64,000 bases of DNA from Terracoccus luteus (GCF_003635045.1 NZ_RBXT01000001.1:3534001-3598000); one strand, 5' to 3'. Shown: positions 16,370 through 25,071, counted from the stretch's first letter. Notes: generated by a model from the sequence alone, not told the origin. A program made the numbers and translations.

Positions 16370-17899
16370 TCACGCGACCGTGACGACGACCTCCTGGATG
16401 CCGCTCGCGCCGGAGGGGAAGGGAGTGGCCCGCTCGTTCGACTGCACCTGGCCCTCGCGGTCGACGGCGCGCACGGCGATGCGGTGCAGTCCCGGCTTCG
16501 CGTCCCAGGGCAGGTACCACTGGCGCCAGTAGTCGATGTTGACGTCCGGGCCGAGGCGGGTCTGCTGCCAGTCGCCGCCGTCGATCTGCACCTCGACCTT
16601 GCCGACCCCGCGATGCTGCGCCCAGGCGACGCCGCCGATGGCGGTGCGGCCGGCCTTGATGGTCGACAGCGGCGCCGGGGTGTCGATGCGGGCGCTCGTC
16701 TTGATCGGGGCGTCGGTCACCCACTGCCGCTGGGTCCAGTAGGCCTGGTCCTGCGCGTAGGTCGTCAGCGTCAGCTTCGTCAGCCATTTCGTCGCGCCGA
16801 CGAACCCGTAGAGGCCGGGCGTGATGAGCCGGGCCGGGAAGCCGTGGACGTCGGTGAGCGATTTTCCGTTCATGCCGATCGCGATCATGGCGTCACGGCC
16901 GTCCTGCACCACCGAGAGCGGGGTGCTGATCGTGAAGCCGTCGACCGCGGTGCTGAGCACTTGGTCGGGCCGGCCCCTCAAACCAGCCCGACCAAGCACA
17001 TCCGTGAGTCGGACACCGAGCCAGCGCGCGGCTCCGACGTAGCCCCCACCGACCTCGTTCGAGACGCACGTCATGGTGATGTCGCGCTCGATGAGGGGCA
17101 TCGCCGACAGCTCGGCGAAGGTGAGGGTGAAGGGGTTCTCGACCATGCCGTCGACCTCGAGGGTCCACGTGTCGACGTCGACCTGGGGGACGGTGAGGTT
17201 GGTGTCCACCCGGTAGAAGTCGGCGGTCGGGGTCTGCAGCGGGGAGATGCCGGGGACCGTGCGGTCGAGCCCGGTGGGCAGCGCCTCCGCGGGGCTGGCG
17301 GGGCGCGGCAGCACGAGGCTGCGCACGCGCTGGGCGCCGATGCGCACCTGGCCCGCCGTGGCGACGAGGCCTGCCGCGACGGCCACTCCCACGGAGGCGA
17401 GCACGAAGCCGCGACGGCTCGGCCCGGCATCCGGTCGGCCCGTGCTCTGCACGGTGTCGGCGACGGGACGCGAGGCGGCCAGGGCGCGCCACCGCAGCCC
17501 CAGCAGGGTGGCGACGCCGACGACGAGGGTCGCGACGGCGGGCAGCAGGTCGACGGGCCGGAAGGCCGGGCGCGTGGCGGCGGCGAGGCCGGCCAGCACG
17601 ACGAGGGCCGAGATGAGCGCCACGCCCACCCAGCGCCGGGTCCGCGACAGGATGCCGGCCACGGCGGCGAGCGCGAGGGTGACGACGACGACCGACCCCT
17701 GCAGGACGAGCTTGTCGTTCGTGCCGAAGTGGGCGATCGCCCACTCCTTGAGCGGTGTCGGCGTCAGGTCGATGACGGTGGAGCCGATGGCGAGCACCGG
17801 CGAGGCGGACGGGGCCGCGAAGGCGGCGACGAGATGGCCGACGGCGATCCCGGCCACGGCGGCGAGGACGCCGGTCAGGGCGAGACGTAGTCGGGTCAT
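16370..17899 (-). CDS. Membrane-anchored sulfite-oxidase-like molybdopterin oxidoreductase
   Basis: 509 residues. The first 150 hold four to five membrane helices (TGVLAAVAGIAVGHLV; VVVVTLALAAVAGIL; and so on). After an SRRGFVLASVG segment, the exported part is a sulfite-oxidase-type domain. DITMTCVSNEVGG carries Cys278 as the presumed molybdenum ligand, and the stretch GFPARLITPGLYGF is characteristic. A C-terminal Mo-co dimerisation-like domain ends the protein. It probably reduces or repairs oxidised substrates at the cell surface. A SigK-like promoter and a leaderless ATG precede it. Confidence 0.88.
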   Translation of the reverse strand: MTRLRLALTGVLAAVAGIAVGHLVAAFAAPSASPVLAIGSTVIDLTPTPLKEWAIAHFGTNDKLVLQGSVVVVTLALAAVAGILSRTRRWVGVALISALVVLAGLAAATRPAFRPVDLLPAVATLVVGVATLLGLRWRALAASRPVADTVQSTGRPDAGPSRRGFVLASVGVAVAAGLVATAGQVRIGAQRVRSLVLPRPASPAEALPTGLDRTVPGISPLQTPTADFYRVDTNLTVPQVDVDTWTLEVDGMVENPFTLTFAELSAMPLIERDITMTCVSNEVGGGYVGAARWLGVRLTDVLGRAGLRGRPDQVLSTAVDGFTISTPLSVVQDGRDAMIAIGMNGKSLTDVHGFPARLITPGLYGFVGATKWLTKLTLTTYAQDQAYWTQRQWVTDAPIKTSARIDTPAPLSTIKAGRTAIGGVAWAQHRGVGKVEVQIDGGDWQQTRLGPDVNIDYWRQWYLPWDAKPGLHRIAVRAVDREGQVQSNERATPFPSGASGIQEVVVTVA

Positions 17900-17907
17900 G
17901 AGCGTCC

Positions 17908-17934
17908 ATTCGGTGCGGGCCGCCGTCGGGATTG
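17908..17934 (-). promoter_or_regulatory. Probable SigK-dependent leaderless promoter
   Basis: On the minus strand, CAATCC (17929-17934) is followed after 15 bases by CCGAAT (17908-17913). It resembles the mycobacterial SigK pattern CCATCC/CCGAAT as I recall it. CCGAAT ends eight bases before the ATG at 17899. Linkage to sigK-rskA supports the call. Confidence 0.55.
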
Positions 17935-18188
17935 TCGGGAGGGGGCGGTGAGGGTTCGTCGAGGGGTTGCACAACCTCTGTCCGTTTTGCACTATATGGG
18001 GGTATCCACGTTGTGGTGGACGATCCACCCGCGGGATATCCGCCCCACCGCCCGACCCACCCCTGCCCCCGGTTCCTCGCTCCGGCCGGGGCCGGCCCGG
18101 ACCCTTCACGCCCTCCCGCCCGCCCGGGTCGAAGGGCCGTCCGCGCCTGCCCATCCGGTCGATGCGTCGCGCCACCGATCGGAGAGCC
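17935..18188. other. Divergent intergenic region with AT-rich patch
   Basis: About 250 bp without a gene. GGTTG-CA-CAACC (17964-17975) is a small dyad. An AT-rich run with CACTATAT at about 17990-17997 is the best candidate for a plus-strand promoter of the beta-helix gene. No clear spacing to a -35 can be fixed. Confidence 0.35.
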
Positions 18189-19556
18189 ATGCGCACCACC
18201 CCGTCCCCGCGGTCGTCCACCCAGCGGCGTCCGCTCAGCCCCTCTGTCGCGGCCCTGGCCGCCCTCACCGCCGCCTCGGTGGTGAGCGCGACGGTGTCCG
18301 CCCCGGCTGCCGCTGCGGCCGCCTCTGTCACGGTGAAGACGACGCCGCGACCGGCGAAGGGCGCGCCCGGCCCGGTGAAGGGCGGCGTCGTCGACGTCAG
18401 TACGTCGACTCAGCTGCACGCTGCCGTGAAGTCGGCCAAGCCCGGCGACACGATCCGGCTCGCACCCGGCACCTACACCGGCCCGCTCGACATCAGGGCG
18501 TCCGGCACCGCCGAGGCGCCGATCACCCTGACCGGCGACGGCACCGGCGAGGTGCGGCTGACCGCCGACCTGCGGATGCCGGCGTGCAACGCCACCGCGC
18601 CCGACCCCGACCGCACCATCCGCTTCACCAAGGGGGCGAGCCACTGGACCATCACCGGACTGTCGATCCGTGGTGGCGTCATGATCATGGGGGGCAACGC
18701 CGGCAACGTGCGGGACTGGCTCAACCGCAACGCCGAGAACTGGCAGGCCCGCCGCGCGGTGCCCGGCCGCGCGAGCTACGAGCCGACCTCGACCGCCGCT
18801 GCGCTCGAGCACCTGCAGGGTCAGGTGCGGGTGCCGCTGCGGCCGTCGGTCGGCATCCGCATCGTCGGCAACGACCTGACCCTCAAGGGGATCCACTCGG
18901 CGATGAACGACTTCGGGCTCATCTCGGGCAACGAGATCCACGACATCGCCTGCGGCACCGGACCGGGCGTCTGGCTCGGCACCTTCAGCGACGGCTGGCG
19001 CATCAGCGACAACGACGTGCACGACATCGCCCCGTCGACGTGGAAGCACTACATGCAGGAGGGCATCCGCGTCGGTGGGTCGTCGGCCTACAACACGGTG
19101 ACCGGCAACGTCGTGCACGACCTCCCGGGTGACGGGCGGGCCTTCACGACGGACGAGGACGGGTCATGGAACACGATCTCGTTCAACACCGCCCGCGACG
19201 TCGCCATCGGCCTCAACGACCAGAAGGCCGGGTGGGGCAACCGGTGGGTGGGCAACCGCGTCGAGAACGCGCGGGCCGCCGCCATCAGCCTGCGGGCCAT
19301 GGACTCCCGGCTGACGTGGCCCTCGATGAACAGCAGCACCCGCCTCGCGACGGTCGCCTGCAACACCGTCTCCGGGAGCGGTGTCGTCTTCCAGGCGGGG
19401 GCCACCATGAGCACGACGGTGTCGGGCAACACGATGAGCGGCGCGGTGCAGCTGGCCAAGCCGCTGCGGTCGTACTGGCCGTCGGTGGGCAACACGTGGA
19501 ACGGCTCGACCGCCGCCCCGGGCACCCGCGTCGACGAGTCGGGCGGCGCCTGCTGA
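18189..19556 (+). CDS. Secreted right-handed parallel beta-helix protein
   Basis: 455 residues. A signal peptide (basic MRTTPSPRSSTQRRP, hydrophobic VAALAALTAASVVSA, Ala-rich cleavage region) is followed by a mature region. LHAAVKSAKPGDTIRLAPGTYTGPLDI is the classic first rung of a right-handed beta-helix (pectate-lyase/chondroitinase-B-like fold). Repeated N-x-V rungs follow (GNDLTLKG, SGNEIHDI, ISDNDVHDI, VTGNVVHDL). It likely binds or cleaves polysaccharide outside the cell; enzymatic activity cannot be proved. ATG at 18189 has GGAG upstream. Confidence 0.82.
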   Translation: MRTTPSPRSSTQRRPLSPSVAALAALTAASVVSATVSAPAAAAAASVTVKTTPRPAKGAPGPVKGGVVDVSTSTQLHAAVKSAKPGDTIRLAPGTYTGPLDIRASGTAEAPITLTGDGTGEVRLTADLRMPACNATAPDPDRTIRFTKGASHWTITGLSIRGGVMIMGGNAGNVRDWLNRNAENWQARRAVPGRASYEPTSTAAALEHLQGQVRVPLRPSVGIRIVGNDLTLKGIHSAMNDFGLISGNEIHDIACGTGPGVWLGTFSDGWRISDNDVHDIAPSTWKHYMQEGIRVGGSSAYNTVTGNVVHDLPGDGRAFTTDEDGSWNTISFNTARDVAIGLNDQKAGWGNRWVGNRVENARAAAISLRAMDSRLTWPSMNSSTRLATVACNTVSGSGVVFQAGATMSTTVSGNTMSGAVQLAKPLRSYWPSVGNTWNGSTAAPGTRVDESGGAC

Positions 19557-19569
19557 CCGCCCGAGCGGC

Positions 19570-20019
19570 TCAACCCCGACGGAGCAGGCGCTTCAGCGTC
19601 GTGCCGTAGGCAGCACGTGCCACGACCGCGACGACCGGGTCCAGCAGGGCCGGCACGCCTGCCACGCGGATCTCCTGACGCCACAGCACGGTCGACCCCC
19701 CGGGGCGCGGTGAGACCTCGAGGTCGATGGTGCCGTGCACGAGGCGCCCCTCCTTGTGCAGCCGAGCCGACCCCCGGCCGTCGTCCGAGCGGTCGGGGTG
19801 GGTGAGGGCGTCCACGACCATGACGTCGTCGAAGCCGACCGGGCCGACGGCAGTGCGGGCGGTGAACCGCGAGCCCACCTCGAGCTCGGCGGCTCGCAGG
19901 TGCTCGCCGCTCAGCGTGGTGAGGGGGATGACCTCCGAGTGCGCGCGCAGGTCGAGCACGCGGTCGAAGGCGACCGTCGGCGACACCGGCGGGGTGAGGT
20001 GGATCGTGAAGCGGGCCAT
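19570..20019 (-). CDS. SRPBCC-family (START-like) protein
   Basis: 149 residues beginning MARFTIHLTPPVSPTVAFDRVLDLRAHSEVIP. This matches the first strand and helix of polyketide-cyclase/START-like folds, which form a hydrophobic ligand cavity. The mid-region (ARTAVGPVGFDDVMVVD) and last helix (DPVVAVVARAAYGTTLKRLL) fit the family. The ligand is unknown. The ATG at 20019 is selected; an upstream in-frame start at 20043 adds only nine residues. Confidence 0.75.
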   Translation of the reverse strand: MARFTIHLTPPVSPTVAFDRVLDLRAHSEVIPLTTLSGEHLRAAELEVGSRFTARTAVGPVGFDDVMVVDALTHPDRSDDGRGSARLHKEGRLVHGTIDLEVSPRPGGSTVLWRQEIRVAGVPALLDPVVAVVARAAYGTTLKRLLRRG

Positions 20020-20076
20020 GAGGACAGTCTGGCTCCACCCCACGTCACGGTGGGTCGCCGGTCGCCCGGACGGTGC

Positions 20077-22203
20077 TCAGGCCCCCGGGGTGGGCGTCGC
20101 CGATGCCTCGTCGATGAGCTGCTGGAGCCATCGCTCGACGGCGCTGTCGCTCGTGATCGTGGGCCGCTGCGTGGGGTCGACGGGCAGCGGCCACAGGAGG
20201 GTCGGGAACGGGTGCCCCGAGTCGTGGGGTCGCTGGGGCGCCGATGGTTGAGGTGATGGAGCGCCGGGCAGCAGGACCGGGGCCACGGACTCATAGCTGT
20301 GCCCGGTGCCGGTCGTGACCCGCACGGTGTGACCGTTCCCGCCGTCGTTCACACTGCGGCGGTTGCGAGGCAAGGTGGTGCTGGTGAGGTCGGGGTGCTC
20401 CTTGGTCAGGTTGCACGCCACGCACAGGCCCTGCCCGTTGGCCGCCGAGGTGGGGCCGCCGTCGGCGTGGGGGGTGACGTGGTCGACGTGCCTGGCGGGC
20501 GCGTCGCACCACGGCGTCCGGCACGTCGCGGCGTCGCGGGTCAGGACGAACCGGCGCAGCCCGTCGCTGAAGAGCCGTCGTCGGGAGTCCATGGCCACGA
20601 GCTCACCGGTGTCGGGCCGGACGAACAGGCGCCGGATCCAGACCCGCCCAGCGCGGGACAGACCACCCCCACGATCCGAGACCTGCCCGCCGCCGGGATC
20701 TGCGAGGGGGTCGTCCGGGTCGTCTGGGTGGTGGGTGTCCGCGGGTCGGAGGTACTCGCGGGCCCAGCCGGCGGGGACGGTGCCGTAGCCGAGCAGCTGC
20801 GCGGGGGTGTCAGCTCCGTCACCGGTGTTGAAGAGGGCGTCGAGGCCCATGACGAGCTGCACCTCGACGTCCACCCCCGCCCGACCGGTCGGCTCCTGTG
20901 CCGGGGCCGTCGAGCCCCGGACGGGGTCAGACTCGCCGGCCGTGCGAGAGCCGTCAGTTGAGCCGGCCGAGCCAGCCGGCTCTGCGGCGGCGCCGTCGGC
21001 GGGAATCTCGTCGGTGGTGGTGGCGTCGGGTTCGCTGGCGGCACGGCCGGTGACGCGGTCGACGAGGGTGTCGGCCATGACCTGACCCTTGCCCCGCTCA
21101 TCCCCGGCTGCCTTAGCCGACGCTGCCGCCCCGGTCAGCGCCGCGTACGCGGCGACGGCCTCCGCGGCCGGCAGCAGCGCGGTCAGGTACGCCATCGTGT
21201 CCGGGGCCGACTTCATCGTGACTTTTCGCTCGGACTCGGCCTTCCGGGCCCGCCGCAGCACACTCTCAGGGTCGAGGCGGTACGCGATCCCCCGGACTAG
21301 ACGGCTCAGCTCCCGGTCGCCCAGCCCGCCGAGGCGCTCGCCGTACGTGTCGTGCAGCTCCTGGTCCAGCAGACGCCGGTGCTCCGGGGACAGGATGGCT
21401 GCCTCCTTGGTGATGCTCAGGGCCCGCCACTCGCTCAGCACCCCCGCCTCGAGCAGCGCCAGCGCGTGGGGCATGTCGTGCGACAGGGTGAGGGAGAACC
21501 GGATGCCTTCGGCGCCCTTGAACGGCGACAGGTGCCGGGCCAGCGCGACCTGTGCCGCGACCCCGCCCTTGGCGATGAGGTTGCGCCTCGACGACGAGGG
21601 CCGCCGCTCCGGCTCACCCGCACCAGCCGAGCCGGCCGAGCCATCAGACCCAGCCGCACCGAGGTCCGAGTCGTCGGACGCCGTCTTGCCGCGGGTGTCG
21701 GCGTGGGCACCGAACTCCAAGGCCGCCGCCCACGAGGCCAGGTCAGCCTTCTCGCGGGCGTCGAGCCAGCCGTCGAAGTCGTTCGCGTCCAGCGCCGCCT
21801 CCGACTGCGCCCGCCAGCCGATCGAGGCCTGCTCCTGCGAGGCCACGAACCCGGCCGTCACCCTCACCTGCGCCGCACCGACCGCGGCCTTGACCCGCTC
21901 CAACGCGGTCAGCACGTCGATGCGCTCCGCGTCGGACAGCAGCCGTGCGGGCGTGGACTCCCTCATCGGGGCCGGGGGCGTGGGTGGTGCCGTCGTGTCG
22001 CCGGTGCTCGTGTCGCCGGTGCTCGTGTCGCCGGTGCTCGCACCGTGCGAACCAAGGCCCACGTCGACATTGTTCGACTCAGGCCCGGTACCGGCCACCG
22101 CACTGCCGCCGCCGGCTGCTGGCTCGGTCTGCTCGACGCCCGCGAGCGCCACCAGCAGGGCGTCGAGCCCTCCTGGTGTCAGCAACGCATCGCTATCGAA
22201 CAT
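20077..22203 (-). CDS. DUF222/13E12-repeat family protein with C-terminal HNH endonuclease domain
   Basis: 708 residues. The N-terminal two-thirds is the DUF222 region common to the actinobacterial 13E12 family (RIDVLTALERVKAAVGAAQVR; LSPFKGAEGIRFSLTLSHDMP). The C-terminal HNH domain contains HVDHVTPHADGGPTSAANG, flanked by Cys pairs in CRTPWC and CVAC that likely bind zinc. HNH domains nick or cut DNA. The segment DTSTGDTSTGDTSTGD near residue 70 is encoded by a 15-bp tandem repeat. An SOS box overlaps the start codon, so DNA damage probably induces it. Confidence 0.88.
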   Translation of the reverse strand: MFDSDALLTPGGLDALLVALAGVEQTEPAAGGGSAVAGTGPESNNVDVGLGSHGASTGDTSTGDTSTGDTTAPPTPPAPMRESTPARLLSDAERIDVLTALERVKAAVGAAQVRVTAGFVASQEQASIGWRAQSEAALDANDFDGWLDAREKADLASWAAALEFGAHADTRGKTASDDSDLGAAGSDGSAGSAGAGEPERRPSSSRRNLIAKGGVAAQVALARHLSPFKGAEGIRFSLTLSHDMPHALALLEAGVLSEWRALSITKEAAILSPEHRRLLDQELHDTYGERLGGLGDRELSRLVRGIAYRLDPESVLRRARKAESERKVTMKSAPDTMAYLTALLPAAEAVAAYAALTGAAASAKAAGDERGKGQVMADTLVDRVTGRAASEPDATTTDEIPADGAAAEPAGSAGSTDGSRTAGESDPVRGSTAPAQEPTGRAGVDVEVQLVMGLDALFNTGDGADTPAQLLGYGTVPAGWAREYLRPADTHHPDDPDDPLADPGGGQVSDRGGGLSRAGRVWIRRLFVRPDTGELVAMDSRRRLFSDGLRRFVLTRDAATCRTPWCDAPARHVDHVTPHADGGPTSAANGQGLCVACNLTKEHPDLTSTTLPRNRRSVNDGGNGHTVRVTTGTGHSYESVAPVLLPGAPSPQPSAPQRPHDSGHPFPTLLWPLPVDPTQRPTITSDSAVERWLQQLIDEASATPTPGA
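21995..22039. repeat. 15-bp tandem repeat, three perfect copies
   Basis: GTGTCGCCGGTGCTC is repeated three times without mismatch. It lies inside the DUF222/HNH gene and adds repeated Gly-Asp-Thr-Ser-Thr units. Copy number could vary without a frameshift. Confidence 0.85.
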
Positions 22204-22216
22204 GTGTTCTATTCTA
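22196..22216 (-). promoter_or_regulatory. LexA SOS box over leaderless promoter of DUF222/HNH gene
   Basis: TCGAAC-ATGT-GTTCTA (22196-22211) matches 11 of 12 fixed bases of the mycobacterial SOS box TCGAAC-N4-GTTCGA. On the minus strand, a -10 TAGAAT (22211-22216) ends seven bases before the ATG at 22203. The box therefore covers the start site and initiation codon, so LexA binding would block transcription. Confidence 0.75.
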
Positions 22217-22527
22217 GCAGGTCTCCGCATCCCGGGGCAGTGTTCTCCACAGCCGAGTTCACGCGTGTGCCAGCCGACTCATGGCGAGACCGGGCATCCG
22301 AGAACGGTTGCAGCAGATGCAGGTGCACAGAAGCGGGACGGAGCGACACTCTGATCCGGGAGGCCTTGAGTCGGCGCTGTGTACGGGCCGAGCGAACCAC
22401 CTCTGAGTTGTGACACGGCTCCACCGCTGTCGTCCTCGGTGATCGACGGGAAGGGCGACCAGGAGGGGTGTGTGACAGGGGGGGGCGCGAAGAAAGTGCG
22501 GCGCGACATCCGTCCGACCGCGGGCCG
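22217..22527. other. Non-coding gap between the TetR and DUF222 genes
   Basis: About 310 bp between the TetR stop and the DUF222 promoter. It is less GC-rich than its surroundings, and no convincing gene, hairpin or repeat is visible. A run of eight G lies at about 22481-22488. Confidence 0.4.
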
Positions 22528-23301
22528 TCAGGCGGGGGTCACGCGTCCGAGCCACTCGACGAGCAGGGCGCGCTCGCCCGGGGTGAGCGCCTGAAGGTCG
22601 GCGGCAGCCGCACGCAGGGTGACGGCCGCCGTCGCCACCGGGTCGTCCACGTCGCCGGGCGTGCCGGCATCCTCATCGACGAGGCTGTCCACGGGGTTGT
22701 CGACGGGGTTGTCCACGAGGTCACGGGTGAGGATGCCGGTGAGGAGCGTCTCGAGCATCGCCTCGGCGAGTCCGGGGTCACGACGGTCGGCGGGCACCTC
22801 GAGCAGGGCCTGCACGACGCCGACTCCGGCGGCGTGAACGAGGTCGACGGCTCGAGACTCGGTCACCCGCAGGCGCCCGGCGAGCGCGACCCGGTGCACG
22901 CGTGCTGCGAGGACCCCCCGTCCGGTCGCGGTGGCCTGCGAGGAGTGGGCCCGGGTGGGGTCGCCGAGGAGGCGGAACACGTCGGGGTTGGCCAGCCCGA
23001 ACTCGATCTGGCGTCTCCAGCCGGCGACGAGATCCGCCACGGGGTCGGTGTCGTCGGCCGCGGCGGCGGCGACGTCACCTCGCTTGCTCGCCACGTGCTC
23101 GGCCAGGACGTGCTCGGCGACGGCTTCGAGCAGGCCGTCCTTGTCGCCGAACAGTCGGTAGAGGGTCGGCGCCTGCACTCCGGCGAGCTCGGTGACGGCG
23201 CGGGTGGTGACGGCGGCGGACCCGTGTTCGCGCAGCAGGTCGGCCGCGACGGCCGTGATCGCGGCCCGGGCCTGTTCGCGGGCGTCGCTCGGCGGGTTCA
23301 T
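22528..23301 (-). CDS. TetR-family transcriptional regulator
   Basis: 257 residues. The N-terminal HTH is typical (RAAITAVAADLLREHGSAAVTTRAVTELAGVQAPTLYRLF, about 10-50, with the recognition helix at APTLYRLFGDKDGLL). The C-terminal ligand domain has TetR_C-like helices. A short acidic repeat, LVDNPVDNPVDSLVDED, near residue 195 is unusual. The divergent NmrA-family gene and several dyads in the shared gap indicate it represses that gene and itself. ATG at 23301 is preferred over an in-frame GTG two codons upstream. Confidence 0.88.
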   Translation of the reverse strand: MNPPSDAREQARAAITAVAADLLREHGSAAVTTRAVTELAGVQAPTLYRLFGDKDGLLEAVAEHVLAEHVASKRGDVAAAAADDTDPVADLVAGWRRQIEFGLANPDVFRLLGDPTRAHSSQATATGRGVLAARVHRVALAGRLRVTESRAVDLVHAAGVGVVQALLEVPADRRDPGLAEAMLETLLTGILTRDLVDNPVDNPVDSLVDEDAGTPGDVDDPVATAAVTLRAAAADLQALTPGERALLVEWLGRVTPA

Positions 23302-23317
23302 CGGCACAGCGTAGGGG

Positions 23318-23387
23318 TAGCGCCGCTAACACCCCCTTGTCAGCGCCGGTTACCGGCACTACGGTCGAACTGGTAACAGCGTTAACA
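23318..23387. promoter_or_regulatory. Operator cluster in the TetR/NmrA divergent promoter
   Basis: Several dyads are packed here: TAGCG-C-CGCTA (23318-23328, perfect), CGCTAACA-N6-TGTCAGCG (23324-23345, one mismatch), GCCGGT-T-ACCGGC (23345-23357, perfect), and TAAC-AGC-GTTA inside 23373-23387. CGCTAACA and CGTTAACA are near-identical half-sites. This is a likely binding region for the TetR protein. Confidence 0.55.
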
Positions 23388-23415
23388 GGCCAGAGAGACC
23401 CCCCCAGGAGGAACC

Positions 23416-24315
23416 ATGATCGTCGTCACCGGGTCGACCGGAGCGCTCGGCGGCGCCGTCGTCGACCGGCTGCTCGAGCACCTGCCGCCCGAGCAGGTCG
23501 TCGCGACGGCTCGCGACCCACGTCGGGCCGCGCACCTGTCCGGCCGCGGGGTGGTCGTACGGCACGCCGACTACGGCGACCCCGCGTCGCTGCGGACGGC
23601 CTTCGCCGGCGCCGAGCAGGTGCTGCTCGTCTCCTCGAACGACCCGACGGGCGACCCCGTCGAGCAGCACCGGGCGGCGATGGACGCCGCCCGTCAGGCC
23701 GGGGTGGGGCGGGTGCTCTACACGAGCCACCAGGGGGCCGCCCCCGACAGCCCCTTCGTGCCGGCCCGCACCCACCACGCGACCGAGCAGCTGCTCGAGA
23801 CCTCGGGCCTGGCCTGGACGTCACTGCGCAACGGGTTCTACGCCCACACCCTGCCGGCCGTCGTCGGGCCGTGGACGACCACGGGCGTCATGACGGTGCC
23901 GGCCGACGGGCCCGTGTCGTGGACCTCCCGCGACGACCTCGCGGTCGGCGCCGCCGAGGTGCTGCTGTCGACCCGGCCGTACGACGGCGTCGTCACCCTC
24001 ACCGCCGGTGCCGCACCCACCTTCACCGACGCGGCCGAGCAGGCCGCCGCCGTGGTGGGTCATCCGGTTCGCCTCGAGGTGGTCGACGAGGAGACATGGG
24101 TGGCCGCCCTCGTGGCGGCCGGCCAGCCCGAGATGCGGGCCCGCTTCACGCTGGGGATCTTCCGCGCCGCCGCGGGCGGCTTCTTCGCCGGCACCGACCC
24201 GCTGCTCGGCCGGCTGCTCGGGCACGAGCCGGCCACCGCCGCCGACGCCCTCACGGCGGCGACAGCGGCGGCGGCCGGGCCGAGGGCAGGGGCGACGGCG
24301 GCCGCCGGTCGCTGA
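23416..24315 (+). CDS. NmrA/QorB-like NAD(P)-binding oxidoreductase
   Basis: 299 residues with an atypical-SDR Rossmann start, MIVVTGSTGALGGAVV (GxxGxxG at 6-12). Motifs LLVSSND and VGRVLYTSHQGA, and no YxxxK triad, resemble NmrA and QorB-type quinone oxidoreductases. AGGAGG sits four bases before ATG. It is divergent from, and probably repressed by, the TetR regulator, a common pairing for stress-induced quinone or electrophile reductases. The Ala-rich tail (about 275-299) is low complexity. Confidence 0.85.
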   Translation: MIVVTGSTGALGGAVVDRLLEHLPPEQVVATARDPRRAAHLSGRGVVVRHADYGDPASLRTAFAGAEQVLLVSSNDPTGDPVEQHRAAMDAARQAGVGRVLYTSHQGAAPDSPFVPARTHHATEQLLETSGLAWTSLRNGFYAHTLPAVVGPWTTTGVMTVPADGPVSWTSRDDLAVGAAEVLLSTRPYDGVVTLTAGAAPTFTDAAEQAAAVVGHPVRLEVVDEETWVAALVAAGQPEMRARFTLGIFRAAAGGFFAGTDPLLGRLLGHEPATAADALTAATAAAAGPRAGATAAAGR

Positions 24316-24331
24316 CCCGCGCGGGTCAGCG
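24310..24331. terminator. Bidirectional palindromic terminator
   Basis: CGCTGACCCGC followed at once by its exact reverse complement makes a perfect 22-bp palindrome. It contains the TGA stop of the oxidoreductase gene and fills the gap before the convergent kinase stop at 24336. Confidence 0.7.
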
Positions 24332-24335
24332 CGAG

Positions 24336-25070
24336 TCAGCGTGCGGGGCCGGCCGGGTCGAGCAGGCGCCACCCCTCGGGGCCGTTGTGCACGACGCGGT
24401 CGGCCCGGGCCAGGCTCGGGGCGACGAGGTCGGCGTTCGGCTGGTCGGAGGTCTCGACCCACGTCCGGGCGGCGTGGGGCTGCTTGCCGAACGTCACGTG
24501 CCGCGCCACGAGCCGCTCGTGTCGCAGGCCCTCGTCGACCGTGACGAACCAGACCTCGTCGAGCGCGGCCCGGGCCCGCGGCCACGACCCGCCCGGCAGC
24601 AGCAGATAGTTGCCCTCGGTGACGACGAGGCGGGTGGTCGGCGGCACGACCATCGCTGCCGCGAGGGGCTGCTCGAGCGTGCGGTCGAACCCCGGGGCGT
24701 AGACCCACCCGTCGCGCTCCTCGCGGATGCGGCGGAGCAGGTGGGCGTAGCCGTCGGCGTCGAAGGTGTCGGGAGCGCCCTTGCGGGACAGGGCGTGCAG
24801 CCGTTCGAGCTGGACGTCGGCGAGGTGGTAGCCGTCCATCGGGACGTGGGCCACGAAGCCCTCGCCGTGCTCGGCGGCGACCTGCGCGACGAGCGCCTCG
24901 GCGAGCGTCGTCTTGCCCGCCCCGGGTGCTCCGGCGATGCCGAGCAGGGCCCGGCCGCCCTCGGGCACGAGGGCGGCCGCCGCGGCGGCCAGCGCGGCCA
25001 CACCTTCCGGCCCCCCGGCATCCACCGTCTGCGCCCCGCTCACCTCACGCACCTTGCTCACCGTCGTCAC
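24336..25070 (-). CDS. P-loop sugar/nucleoside kinase-like protein (FrcK-like)
   Basis: 244 residues with a Walker A motif, GAPGAGKTT (47-55). HVPMDGYHL and LVVTEGNYLLL motifs follow, typical of the uridine kinase/pantothenate kinase-like fold. It is the last gene of the sugar ABC operon, the position held by frcK in rhizobial fructose operons, so it may phosphorylate the imported sugar or its derivative. GTG at 25070 follows the epimerase stop by one base. The substrate remains inferred. Confidence 0.8.
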   Translation of the reverse strand: MTTVSKVREVSGAQTVDAGGPEGVAALAAAAAALVPEGGRALLGIAGAPGAGKTTLAEALVAQVAAEHGEGFVAHVPMDGYHLADVQLERLHALSRKGAPDTFDADGYAHLLRRIREERDGWVYAPGFDRTLEQPLAAAMVVPPTTRLVVTEGNYLLLPGGSWPRARAALDEVWFVTVDEGLRHERLVARHVTFGKQPHAARTWVETSDQPNADLVAPSLARADRVVHNGPEGWRLLDPAGPAR

Positions 25071-25071
25071 C

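Noticed and set aside
18151-18156. CCATCC as a SigK -35 before the beta-helix gene
   Set aside because: The only CCGA-like -10 is 18 bases away and would start transcription inside the ribosome-binding site.
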